DNA of 11,545 nt from Alphaproteobacteria bacterium (GTDB lineage: Bacteria > Pseudomonadota > Alphaproteobacteria > SP197), in contig JAJEBJ010000067.1 in the NCBI GenBank assembly GCA_022822575.1, positions 1 through 11,545 of the forward strand, written 5' to 3'. Position 1 is the first letter of the stretch; the number at the start of each line of letters is the position of its first letter. The position numbers and the translations under genes were made by a program. Below the pieces are notes generated by a model. That model was not told the origin of the DNA. It was given only the letters and a program-made list of their open reading frames with translations, and searched no databases. Positions 1-6,716 of the stretch are shown here, piece by piece.

Positions 1-593
1 ATGACACCTTCGACAACCTCGCTGCGGGCGCCGATGAAACAGTCGTCCTCGATGATCACGGGCGCTGCCTGCAGGGGCTCGAGCACGCCACCAAGACCTG
101 CGCCCCCGGAGATGTGACAGTTGCGGCCCACCTGGGCGCAACTCCCCACGGTGGCCCAGGTGTCCACCATCGTCCCCTCGCCGACCCAGGCGCCGATGTT
201 GACGAAACTCGGCATCAGCACCACGCCGGGAGCGACATAGGCGCCGTGACGGACGATGGCGTGGGGCACCGCGCGAAATCCGGCCGCCGCGAACCGGGCA
301 TCGTCCCACCCCTCGAACTTGTTCTCCACCTTGTCGTACCAGTGGGCATCAGCACCCGGGGCGCCCGGAATGGTCCGGGTCTCCGTCAGCCTCAAGGAGA
401 GCAGAACCGCCTTCTTCAGCCATTCGTTGATGATCCAGCCGTCAGCGCCCGGCTCGGCAATCCGGCATTCACCCGAATCCAGCAATTCCACGGCCTGGAG
501 AACGGCATCCCGGACCGGGCCTGAGGTGGCGGTGTTGATCGTGGTCCTGGCCTCCCAGGCCTCGTCGATCGTGGTCTGAAGATCTTGCGTCAT
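1..593 (-). CDS. dapD: 2,3,4,5-tetrahydropyridine-2,6-dicarboxylate N-succinyltransferase, N-terminal part
   Basis: Cytoplasmic enzyme that transfers succinyl from succinyl-CoA to tetrahydrodipicolinate in the succinylase branch of diaminopimelate/lysine synthesis. The frame is open from an ATG at 593 to the window edge, giving 197 codons of a protein normally about 280 residues long, so the C-terminus is missing. Residues 1-100 form the helical N-terminal domain (MTQDLQTTIDEAW at the start, INEWLKKAVLLSLRL near 55-69). From about residue 108 hexapeptide repeats of the left-handed beta-helix acyltransferase fold begin, with the family motifs GTMVDTWATVGSCAQ (140-154), HISGGAGLGGVLEP (160-173) and GARSEVVEG (188-196). 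The Asp in MVD and the Glu in RSEVVEG match positions implicated in catalysis in DapD. The start ATG overlaps the TGA of the upstream HAD gene (ATGA), with GGAAGG about nine bases upstream as ribosome binding site. It is the last visible gene of the argB-HAD-dapD unit; dapE may follow outside the window (inference). Confidence 0.96.
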   Translation of the reverse strand, partial: MTQDLQTTIDEAWEARTTINTATSGPVRDAVLQAVELLDSGECRIAEPGADGWIINEWLKKAVLLSLRLTETRTIPGAPGADAHWYDKVENKFEGWDDARFAAAGFRAVPHAIVRHGAYVAPGVVLMPSFVNIGAWVGEGTMVDTWATVGSCAQVGRNCHISGGAGLGGVLEPLQAAPVIIEDDCFIGARSEVVEGV

Positions 594-1291
594 CGGGGGT
601 TGCCTTCCCGTCTGGTGGAGACCGAAGCGCCGCCGGACCGGATGAGTGCGGCAAGCCAGCCGGTGAGATCCGGCGTGTGATGGTCGATGTGATCGCCGGC
701 TGTATCTCCCTCATCCCCGACCAGGACCGTCGTCATGCCGAGGTCCTTGGCCGGCTTGAGATTGCGGGCGATGTCCTCGAAGTAGATCGCCCGGCCGGGA
801 TCGATGTCGTGATGCCGGATGAGCGCCTGGTAGACGACGGGATCGGGCTTCGGGATGTAGCCCGAGGCGACGATGTCGAACACGGCCTCGAAGCACCCGG
901 CGACGCCCAGGCGCTCCATGGCGCGCTGGGCATGCGGCCGGTCGCCGTTGGTGAAGATCAGCTTGCGCCCGGGGAGTTCCGCGAGGGCGCGGGCGAGGTC
1001 GGGGTTCTCCGGTATCGGCGACCAGTCGATGTCGTGCACGAACGCGAGAAACTCCGCAGGATCGCAGTCATGGAACTTCATCAGGCCGTTCAGCGTGGTG
1101 CCGTGCTCGATGAAGTACCGCTTCTGCAGCGCCCGTGCCTGGTCTGGTCCGAGCCCAAGGAACTCCGCGATGTAAATGGTCATGCGGTCGCTGACCTGGT
1201 CAAAGAAACCGAACCGGCCGGAATAGAGCGTGTTGTCCAGATCGAAGATCCAGGTGTCCACGGCCCCGAGAATGCGTCCTGCGGCAGTCAC
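590..1291 (-). CDS. HAD-superfamily hydrolase, pyrimidine 5'-nucleotidase family
   Basis: Predicted cytoplasmic phosphatase of 233 residues. All four HAD motifs are visible: motif I DLDNTLY with nucleophile D17 and acid/base D19, motif II TNGD at 114-117, motif III lysine K148 in PKPDP, and motif IV FEDIARN with E172 and D173. The DLDNTLY...TNGD...FEDIARN pattern and the helical cap inserted after motif I fit the pyrimidine 5'-nucleotidase (SDT1-like) group, which dephosphorylates nucleoside monophosphates. The true substrate cannot be read from sequence. The start is GTG at 1291 and overlaps the argB TGA by four bases (GTGA); its own stop overlaps the dapD start (ATGA), so the three genes look translationally coupled. 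No strong Shine-Dalgarno is seen before the GTG, consistent with re-initiation. This family is, from memory, often found between argB and dapD in alphaproteobacteria; its link to amino-acid synthesis is not established. Confidence 0.9.
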   Translation of the reverse strand: MTAAGRILGAVDTWIFDLDNTLYSGRFGFFDQVSDRMTIYIAEFLGLGPDQARALQKRYFIEHGTTLNGLMKFHDCDPAEFLAFVHDIDWSPIPENPDLARALAELPGRKLIFTNGDRPHAQRAMERLGVAGCFEAVFDIVASGYIPKPDPVVYQALIRHHDIDPGRAIYFEDIARNLKPAKDLGMTTVLVGDEGDTAGDHIDHHTPDLTGWLAALIRSGGASVSTRREGNPR

Positions 1292-2208
1292 GCGTTGATC
1301 TTCGTGCCGGTGCCGTTTTCCGTGAACAGCTCGAGCAGCAGGACATGGGGAATGCGGCCGTCAAGGATGTAGGCGGCTCCGACATCGTTCTCCAGGGCCT
1401 TCAGACAGGTCTCGAGCTTCGGAATCATGCCACCGGTGATCGCTCCGGTGTCGAACAGCTCCCTCGCTTCCAAGCGCGACATCTCCGAGATGAGCGTGCC
1501 TTCACTGTCGAACACCCCTGGCACATCGGTGAGCAACAACAGTTTCGGCGCCTTCAGCACCTCGGCGATGGCGCCGGCCGCGGTATCGGCGTTGATGTTG
1601 TAGGTATCTCCGTTCTCGGCAATCCCCACCGGAGCGATGACGGGTATCGCCCGGGTCGACGCCAGAAGCGTCAGGATATCGGCGTTGACCTTCTCGGGCT
1701 CGCCGACGAACCCGAGGTCGATGACCCCCTCGATGTTCGAATCGGGATCGCGGGTCAGCCGTTCTACCTTGCGGGCCTGCAGAAGACGCCCGTCCTTTCC
1801 CGATATGCCGATCGCAAGGCCACCCTCGGCATTGATCGACGAGACGATCTTCTTGTTGATGGACCCGGCCAGGACCATTTCCACCACGTCCATGGATCGC
1901 TTGTCCGTGACTCGCAGTCCGTCGACGAACGTCGACTCGATCGCCAGGTCGCCGAGCATGGAGCCGATCTGCGGGCCCCCGCCGTGAACGATGATCGGGT
2001 TGATTCCCACCTGCTTGATGAGAACCACATCGCGGGCGAAGTCCCGCGCCAGCTTGTCGTTCCCCATGGCATGGCCGCCATACTTGATGACGAAGGTGCA
2101 CCCGGAAAACTGGCGCAGAAAGGGCAGCGCCTCCGCCAGGGTCTCGGCGGTCCTCAACCAGTGCTTGGTGACAGCGATGTTCTTTTCGGCAGTGCCGCGC
2201 CTGATCAT
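1288..2208 (-). CDS. argB: Acetylglutamate kinase
   Basis: Phosphorylates N-acetyl-L-glutamate with ATP, the second step of arginine synthesis, in the cytoplasm. The 306 residues carry the amino-acid kinase fold: VIKYGGHAM with the phosphate-binding K42, the substrate/glycine loop HGGGPQIG (75-82), GLRVTD with R99 that binds the acetylglutamate carboxylate, NINADTAAGAIAE (204-216) with D208, LLLTDVPGV in the nucleotide domain, and GGMIPKLE with K264. The N-terminal stretch of about 35 residues before the first beta strand is long enough for the extra helix found in arginine-inhibited hexameric NAGKs, so feedback inhibition by arginine is likely but inferred. The ATG at 2208 is the first start in frame; only a weak AAGGCGG is seen upstream. 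Its TGA overlaps the GTG of the HAD gene. It lies 88 bases after aapP, with a candidate promoter in the gap. Confidence 0.97.
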   Translation of the reverse strand: MIRRGTAEKNIAVTKHWLRTAETLAEALPFLRQFSGCTFVIKYGGHAMGNDKLARDFARDVVLIKQVGINPIIVHGGGPQIGSMLGDLAIESTFVDGLRVTDKRSMDVVEMVLAGSINKKIVSSINAEGGLAIGISGKDGRLLQARKVERLTRDPDSNIEGVIDLGFVGEPEKVNADILTLLASTRAIPVIAPVGIAENGDTYNINADTAAGAIAEVLKAPKLLLLTDVPGVFDSEGTLISEMSRLEARELFDTGAITGGMIPKLETCLKALENDVGAAYILDGRIPHVLLLELFTENGTGTKINA

Positions 2209-2233
2209 GGAGGGCCGCCTTCATTCACGCGAA

Positions 2234-2253
2234 TCGGGCAAGGGAGAGCCCGA
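2234..2253 (-). other. Stem-loop in the aapP-argB gap
   Basis: A 6-bp perfect inverted repeat, TCGGGC (2234-2239) and GCCCGA (2248-2253), encloses an 8-base loop. On the minus strand it is followed by ATTCGC rather than a run of T, so it is not a convincing intrinsic terminator. It could be a weak 3'-end hairpin for the aap transcript or part of the argB leader. Confidence 0.3.
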
Positions 2254-2282
2254 GAATAGTCCGGTTGTTCCGGCAGGTGCAA
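2253..2282 (-). promoter_or_regulatory. Candidate sigma70-type promoter for argB-HAD-dapD
   Basis: In the 88-base aapP-argB gap, read on the minus strand, TTGCAC (2282-2277) is followed after 18 bases by TATTCT (2258-2253). The -10 matches four of six consensus bases including T1, A2 and T6; the -35 matches only TTG. It would give argB its own transcript rather than depending on readthrough from the transporter operon. This is a by-eye match and may be chance. Confidence 0.3.
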
Positions 2283-2296
2283 ACTGCTGGCCGGCC

Positions 2297-3094
2297 TCAA
2301 GCTTCGGAGCGCAGGATCTGGCTCAGGAAGAGCTTGGTGCGGTCGCTCTTCGGATTCCTGAAAAATTCCGTCGGCGGCGCCTCCTCGACGATCTGCCCCT
2401 CGTCCATGAAGATGATCCGGTTGGCGACCTGGCGGGCGAACCCCATCTCGTGGCTGACAACCAGCATCGTCTTGCCACTTTCCGCGAGATCCACCATGTC
2501 CTCGAGAACCTCCTTGATCATCTCCGGATCGAGCGCCGAGGTCGGTTCGTCAAACAGCATGACGCGCGGCTCCATGCACAATGACCGGGCGATGGCCACC
2601 CGCTGCTGCTGGCCACCGGAGAGCTGGCCCGGGTACTTGGAGGCCTGTTCGGGAATCTTCACCCTGTCGAGATAGCGCATGGCGGTTTCCTCGGCCTCGG
2701 CCCTGGGCATGCGCCGCACCCAGATCGGTGCCAGGGTACAGTTCTCCATCACGGTGAGGTGCGGAAACAGATTGAAGTGCTGGAAGACCATGCCCACCTC
2801 GCGGCGCACCTGGTCCATCTTCTTGATGTTGTCGGTCAGTTCGATGCCGTCGACCTCGACCTTTCCGCGCTGGTGTTTCTCGAGCCGGTTGATGCAGCGG
2901 ATCATGGTCGACTTGCCTGACCCCGAAGGGCCGCAGATCACGATTCGCTCGCCGCGGTAGACGGTGAGGTTGATGTCCTTCAAGACGTGGAAGTCACCGA
3001 ACCACTTGTTCATGGACGTGATGTCGATCACCACCTCGTCGCTGACCGCGCCGGCGATGGTTTCCTGGGAACTCGGGACGTCCTGATCAGTCAT
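2297..3094 (-). CDS. aapP: General L-amino acid ABC transporter, ATP-binding protein
   Basis: ATPase subunit that drives polar amino-acid import from the cytoplasmic face of the inner membrane. The 265 residues hold every ABC motif in order: Walker A GPSGSGKST (55-63), Q-loop Q105 in GMVFQHFNLFPHL, signature LSGGQQQR (158-165), Walker B VMLFDEP (178-184) followed by TSALDPE, and the H-loop H215 in VVSHEMGFA. This is the PAAT (GlnQ/AapP/BztD) type. The reading frame is open upstream to 3187, but that extension lies inside aapM and is not family-like. I chose ATG 3094 because AGGA, overlapping the aapM stop, stands about eight bases upstream and because the resulting N-terminus (MTDQDVPSSQ, then VVIDITSMNKWFGDFHVLKD) fits AapP. 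There are 10 bases between the aapM stop and this start. It is the last gene of the aap operon. Confidence 0.96.
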   Translation of the reverse strand: MTDQDVPSSQETIAGAVSDEVVIDITSMNKWFGDFHVLKDINLTVYRGERIVICGPSGSGKSTMIRCINRLEKHQRGKVEVDGIELTDNIKKMDQVRREVGMVFQHFNLFPHLTVMENCTLAPIWVRRMPRAEAEETAMRYLDRVKIPEQASKYPGQLSGGQQQRVAIARSLCMEPRVMLFDEPTSALDPEMIKEVLEDMVDLAESGKTMLVVSHEMGFARQVANRIIFMDEGQIVEEAPPTEFFRNPKSDRTKLFLSQILRSEA

Positions 3095-3104
3095 GGCATT
3101 CGTC

Positions 3105-4211
3105 CTAGTGACCGGTGTGCAACCTGCGCTCGAGCCATGCCGAATAGCGCGACATGCCGAAGCAACACAGGAAGAAGAAGACGGCAACGAAAATGTAGAC
3201 CTCCGTCGACAGGCCCTGCCACGTGGTGTCGGAGAGCGTTGCCTTGCCGATGCCGAGGGGATCGAGGAGGCCGATGATGATGACCAGGGTCGTGTCCTTG
3301 TAGAGCGCGATGAAGGAGTTGACGATTCCGGGGATGGAGATCTTCAGCGCCTGGGGCAGGATGACGAGTCTCATGGTCTTCCAATAGGGAAGACCCAGGG
3401 ACTTCGCGGCCTCGTACTGCCCCGAGGGCATGGCCTGGAGCCCGCCGCGGATGACCTCGGCGAGATAGGCGGCCGAAAAGAGGGTGACCATGATGAGAAC
3501 GCGCACCAGCAGGTTGAAGCTGGTGCCGGGCGGCATGAAGTAGTTGAGCAGGGTCGAGGCGACGAAGAGCAGGGTGATGAGCGGCACCCCGCGAATGAAC
3601 TCGATGAAGGCGACGCACAGCACCCTGATGATGAAGAGATCGGACTGCCGGCCCAGCGCCAGCAGGATGCCCAGCGGCAGGGACGCGGAAATCCCGGTGA
3701 TGCCGATGACGATGGTGAGCAGGAACCCGCCGAATCGCGCGGTTTCCACTTCCGGCAGGCCGAGACCGCCGATCAGCAGGATGTAGGCGACCACGGGATA
3801 GGAGATGGAGAAGCCGACGAGGTGGCGCCGCCACGGGATCCTGTCGAACAGCACGGGCGCCAGGGCGACGAACAGCAGGATGAAGGCGAGATTCGCCCTC
3901 CAGCGTTCGCTCACCGGGTAGTCGCCGTAGACGAACTGGTCGAACCGCGAGACCACCACCGCCCAGCAGGCGCCGTCGGCGGTATCCCAGCATTCGGCGC
4001 GCGACGCGGCGTTCCACACCGCGTCGAAGACAGCCCACTCAAGGAAAGGCGGGATGATCAGCCACAGGAGATAGATCACCACGAAGGTGAGGAAGATGTT
4101 GGAGGCCGACGAGAAGAGGTTGTCCTTGAGCCAGCGGACGATCCCCACCGACATCGCCGGCGGTGGCAGGGTCCGGGCCTTCTCGTGAACGATGTGAAGA
4201 GGGCGTTCCAT
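3105..4211 (-). CDS. aapM: General L-amino acid ABC transporter, permease AapM
   Basis: Inner-membrane permease that pairs with AapQ to form the channel of the polar amino-acid importer. The 368 residues contain an N-terminal membrane segment near 37-56, a periplasmic stretch with two cysteines (ECWDTADGACW, 73-83), hydrophobic segments near 106-123, 132-150 and 162-186, and then the conserved permease core. That core shows the PAAT signature EFIRGVPLITLLF (204-216) and the EAA loop QYEAAKSLGLPYWKTM with EAA at 267-269, which docks on AapP. Length is close to the roughly 380 residues usual for AapM. The ATG at 4211 lies four bases after the aapQ stop, so translation is probably coupled; GGAG inside the aapQ end may serve as ribosome binding site. 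The stop is TAG. The second-permease position (Q before M) and the long N-terminal domain distinguish it from short HisM/GlnP permeases. Confidence 0.95.
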   Translation of the reverse strand: MERPLHIVHEKARTLPPPAMSVGIVRWLKDNLFSSASNIFLTFVVIYLLWLIIPPFLEWAVFDAVWNAASRAECWDTADGACWAVVVSRFDQFVYGDYPVSERWRANLAFILLFVALAPVLFDRIPWRRHLVGFSISYPVVAYILLIGGLGLPEVETARFGGFLLTIVIGITGISASLPLGILLALGRQSDLFIIRVLCVAFIEFIRGVPLITLLFVASTLLNYFMPPGTSFNLLVRVLIMVTLFSAAYLAEVIRGGLQAMPSGQYEAAKSLGLPYWKTMRLVILPQALKISIPGIVNSFIALYKDTTLVIIIGLLDPLGIGKATLSDTTWQGLSTEVYIFVAVFFFLCCFGMSRYSAWLERRLHTGH

Positions 4212-4215
4212 GGCC

Positions 4216-5412
4216 TCAGCGCTCCACCAGGCGGATTCGCCGGTTGTACCAGTTCATGAAGGCCGAAATGGTGAGCGAGATCAGCAGGTACACGGTGAGC
4301 ACGATGGACATGCATTCCAGCGCCCGGCCGGTCTGGTTGAGCGATATGCGGCCGATGGTGGCCGTCAGATCCATGTAGCCGACGGCGATCGCCAGGGAGG
4401 AATTCTTGGTCAGGTTGAGATACTGGCTGATGAGCGGCGGCACGATCACCCGCAACGCCTGCGGGATGACGACGAGACGCATGGTCCAGCCGGGCTTGAT
4501 GCCGAGGGAGTAGGACGCCTCGGTCTGCCCGTGGCTCACCGCCACGATGCCGCTGCGCACGATCTCGGCGATGAAGGCCGCCGTGTAGATCGACAGGGCG
4601 AACCACAGGGCGAAGAACTCCGGCTTCAGCGCAATGCCGCCCTTGTAGTTGAAGCCCTTGAGGGCGGGCCAATCGAGATTGATCGGCGATCCGGAAGCGA
4701 AGTAGGCGATGACGGGGACGGCGATGATGGCCGCCAGTGACACCGACAGGACGGGATAGATCCGCCCTGTCCGCTCCTGGACGCGCCGCGCGTGGCGGGC
4801 AAAGAGCCAGACGCCGACCAGGGTGACGACAAGGCTCGCCGGAATCACCCAGGCGAAGTCCTCGAAGACCGGTCGCGGCAGGTAGAAGCCCCGGTTGGAG
4901 AGGAAGAGTCCGCTGATCGGCTCGATGGCCTGCTTGGGATGCGGCAGGACGTGGACGACGATGCCGTACCACAGGAGGATATGGAGAAGCACCGGCACAT
5001 TGCGCGTGAATTCGATGTAGGCGGTCATCAGCCTGGCGACGAGCCAGTTGTTCGACAGACGCAGGATGCCGACCGAAAATCCGAGCAACGTGGCGAAGAT
5101 GATGCCGGTCACCGCGACCAGCACCGTGTTCAGGAATCCGACCACGGCGGCGCGGGCGTGAGTCGAGCGCGAGGAGTACTCGATCAGGCGCTGGTTGATG
5201 TCGTAGCTGGCCGGATGTTCGAGGAAACCGTAGCCGGTTTCCACACCGAGATTCTCGAAATTCTGGATCGTGTTGTTGATGATCCAGGCCACCGTCACGA
5301 GCAGGACGATGAGGGCAACAATCTGGATGACGAGGGACCGGGACCGTTCGTTGGTCCAAATGTCGGACAGGCGGAAATCCCTGCCCGGTTCAACATCCGG
5401 ATGGACTGTCAC
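4216..5412 (-). CDS. aapQ: General L-amino acid ABC transporter, permease AapQ
   Basis: First inner-membrane permease of the amino-acid importer, 398 residues, the expected AapQ length. The N-terminus is cytoplasmic (RDFRLSDIWTNERSRSL), followed by a membrane segment at about 27-46 and a long periplasmic region with YGFLEHPASYDI. Further membrane segments are near 92-116, 187-204, 221-239, 265-285 and 366-386. The PAAT signature IEFTRNVPVLLHILLWY is at 133-149 and the EAA loop GQTEASYSLGIKPGWTM at 295-311, with E298-A-S in place of EAA. Two extra membrane segments lie between signature and EAA loop, typical of AapQ/BztB as opposed to short permeases. The start is GTG at 5412; no in-frame ATG occurs until well inside the protein, and the ribosome binding site is weak. 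It is separated from aapJ by 102 bases containing a strong stem-loop, while spacing to aapM is four bases. Confidence 0.95.
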   Translation of the reverse strand: MTVHPDVEPGRDFRLSDIWTNERSRSLVIQIVALIVLLVTVAWIINNTIQNFENLGVETGYGFLEHPASYDINQRLIEYSSRSTHARAAVVGFLNTVLVAVTGIIFATLLGFSVGILRLSNNWLVARLMTAYIEFTRNVPVLLHILLWYGIVVHVLPHPKQAIEPISGLFLSNRGFYLPRPVFEDFAWVIPASLVVTLVGVWLFARHARRVQERTGRIYPVLSVSLAAIIAVPVIAYFASGSPINLDWPALKGFNYKGGIALKPEFFALWFALSIYTAAFIAEIVRSGIVAVSHGQTEASYSLGIKPGWTMRLVVIPQALRVIVPPLISQYLNLTKNSSLAIAVGYMDLTATIGRISLNQTGRALECMSIVLTVYLLISLTISAFMNWYNRRIRLVER

Positions 5413-5458
5413 TGCGACTCTGGTCCCGGGGGATCAGTGATGATGTCAGGAACCACAA

Positions 5459-5488
5459 CCGGCACCCGTTTCAGTCAACGGGTGCCGG
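5459..5488 (-). other. Intercistronic stem-loop between aapJ and aapQ
   Basis: A perfect 12-bp inverted repeat with arms 5459-5470 and 5477-5488 (CCGGCACCCGTT and its complement) and a 6-base loop. It lies 26 bases downstream of the aapJ stop on the minus strand. The downstream sequence is TTGTGGTTCC, with no T run, so full intrinsic termination is unlikely. Stable hairpins directly after binding-protein genes in ABC operons are known to stabilise the upstream mRNA segment and give excess binding protein over permease; that role is inferred here. Confidence 0.75.
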
Positions 5489-5514
5489 CCGCGATTTCCC
5501 AGGATCAGCTCAGA

Positions 5515-6531
5515 TCAACGGAACGGTGGGGCGTAGAGAATGCCTCCGTCGCGATAGGAGGCATTGACGCCACGCGAAAGGCCGATCGCCGTATCCGGGC
5601 CGATGTTGCGATCAAAGATCTCGGCGTAGTTGCCAACGGCATTGATGACGTTGACGACCCAGTTCTGGTCGAGCCGCAGCATTGCGCCGTACTCGCCTTC
5701 GGTGCCGAGCATGCGATTGATCTCGGGGTTGTTGGTGCCTTCGGCAAGTTCGTTCACGTTGCCGGAATCGATGCCGTACTCCTCGGCGAGGATCAGCGCG
5801 TTGAGCGTCCAGCGGGCGATGTCGGCCCACTCGTCGTCACCGTGCCTCACCAGCGGGCCAAGCGGCTCCTTCGAGATGATCTCGGGCAGAACCACGTGAT
5901 CATCGGGATTGTCGAGGGCTGCACGGGTCGCGGCGAGACCGGAACGGTCCGTCGTGTAGACGTCGCAACGTCCTGCCAGGTAGTTCTGGCGCGCTTCCTC
6001 GTTGTTCTCGATGGGAACCGGCTCGTAGCTCATGCCGTTGGCCCGGAAGAAGTCCGCGAGGTTGAGCTCGGTGGTCGTGCCGGTCTGAATGCAGACCGAG
6101 GCGCCTTCGAGATCATGCGCACTCCCGACACCGAGCGCCTTGTTCACGATGAACCCCTGGCCATCGTAGTAGTTGACGCCGACGAAGGTGAGCGCGAGGT
6201 CGATGTCGCGGCTGTAGGTCCAGGTCGTGTTGCGCGACAGGACATCGATCTCGCCCGACTTGAGGGCTTCAAAGCGCGTGGCGCCGGTGAGGTTCGTGAA
6301 CTTCAGCGCGCTGGCATCGCCGAATACGGCCGCTGCCAGTGCCCTGCAGTAATCAACATCGAAACCCTGCCATTCGCCCGCTTCGTCCTTGAACGCGAAG
6401 CCCGGCAGACCGGTGTTGATGCCACACTGCACATGCCCCTTTGCCCGGACATCATCAAGCGTTGCGGCCCCTGCAACCGACGTGACGGCTGCGAGAGCTC
6501 CGGCTGTGATCAACAAGATCAGTTTTTTCAT
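5515..6531 (-). CDS. aapJ: General L-amino acid ABC transporter, periplasmic substrate-binding protein
   Basis: Captures polar L-amino acids (glutamate, aspartate, glutamine and others in characterised AapJ) in the periplasm and delivers them to AapQM. The 338 residues begin with a Sec signal peptide, KK then a hydrophobic core, with probable cleavage after A22 in VAGA/ATLDD. The mature part is the two-lobed family 3 binding-protein fold: HVQCGINTGLPGFAF (34-48), GFDVDYCRALAAAVFGD (56-72), GEIDVLSRNTTWTYSRD (93-109), VNYYDGQGFIV, SVCIQTGTTTELNLADFFRA (145-164), GRCDVYTTDRSGLA (187-200), VVLPEIISKEPLGP and a C-terminal YAPPFR. Four cysteines (C36, C62, C147, C189) sit in AapJ-conserved blocks and may form two disulfides. 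Start ATG 6531 has AAGGGA about ten bases upstream. It is the first gene of the aap operon and follows a long non-coding region with repeats. Confidence 0.97.
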   Translation of the reverse strand: MKKLILLITAGALAAVTSVAGAATLDDVRAKGHVQCGINTGLPGFAFKDEAGEWQGFDVDYCRALAAAVFGDASALKFTNLTGATRFEALKSGEIDVLSRNTTWTYSRDIDLALTFVGVNYYDGQGFIVNKALGVGSAHDLEGASVCIQTGTTTELNLADFFRANGMSYEPVPIENNEEARQNYLAGRCDVYTTDRSGLAATRAALDNPDDHVVLPEIISKEPLGPLVRHGDDEWADIARWTLNALILAEEYGIDSGNVNELAEGTNNPEINRMLGTEGEYGAMLRLDQNWVVNVINAVGNYAEIFDRNIGPDTAIGLSRGVNASYRDGGILYAPPFR

Positions 6532-6596
6532 GTGTCTAGAATCCCTTTCAGTCTTGTTCGTTGGTCAGGAGAGTGCTTCTGACGACGACGGTCTCA

Positions 6597-6625
6597 TCCT
6601 CTCCCAACCGGGGTACGACTGTCAA
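6597..6625 (-). promoter_or_regulatory. Possible aapJ promoter with a consensus -35
   Basis: On the minus strand a perfect TTGACA lies at 6625-6620, about 90 bases upstream of the aapJ ATG. The best-placed -10 is weak: GAGGAT after an 18-base spacer, which keeps A2, A5 and T6. The TTGAC also forms part of an imperfect repeat, so it could equally be part of a regulator site. Confidence 0.25.
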
Positions 6626-6696
6626 TCTTCCGGGCAGTGTTCCACTTCGACTCCCGGGCCTTGACTCCCGATCTGTCGTCGACGTCAATCTCCGGG
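6616..6696 (-). repeat. Imperfect direct repeat pair upstream of aapJ
   Basis: On the plus strand CGACTGTCAATCTTCCGGG (6616-6634) recurs as CGACGTCAATCTCCGGG (6680-6696); the two differ only by two single-base insertions. Read in the direction of aapJ, both hold CCGG(A)AGATTGAC. Two near-identical copies about 64 bases apart upstream of a transporter operon could be paired regulator sites or a small duplication. Confidence 0.55.
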
Positions 6697-6700
6697 AGTC
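6649..6700. repeat. Three GACTCCCG octamers upstream of aapJ
   Basis: GACTCCCG occurs at 6649-6656 and again at 6663-6670, with start points 14 bases apart, and in inverted form (CGGGAGTC) at 6693-6700. The inverted copy directly abuts the palindrome at 6701-6716. Three exact octamers in 52 bases are more than expected by chance, although GC-rich sequence raises the background. Confidence 0.5.
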
Positions 6701-6716
6701 TCCCCAACATTGGGGA
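6701..6716. promoter_or_regulatory. Palindrome, candidate operator for the aap operon
   Basis: TCCCCAA-CA-TTGGGGA is a perfect 7-bp inverted repeat with a 2-base centre, about 170 bases upstream of the aapJ start. The symmetry fits a dimeric DNA-binding regulator. I do not recognise it as an NtrC, sigma54 or other named box, so the regulator is unknown. Confidence 0.45.

Noticed and set aside
3095..3187. N-terminal extension of aapP by 31 residues
   Set aside because: It lies inside the end of aapM, encodes a Ser/Cys/Arg-rich stretch unlike AapP, and the start at 3094 has a good ribosome binding site.
3093..4259. A 388-codon plus-strand open frame opposite aapM
   Set aside because: Shadow of aapM codon usage, dominated by Q, D, E, G and R; no domain and no ribosome binding site.
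4792..6582. A 596-codon open frame on the plus strand, antisense to aapQ and aapJ
   Set aside because: It is opposite two clearly identified genes, has a low-complexity composition rich in D, G, R, E and V, and resembles no family. Such antisense frames arise from GC-rich codon bias.
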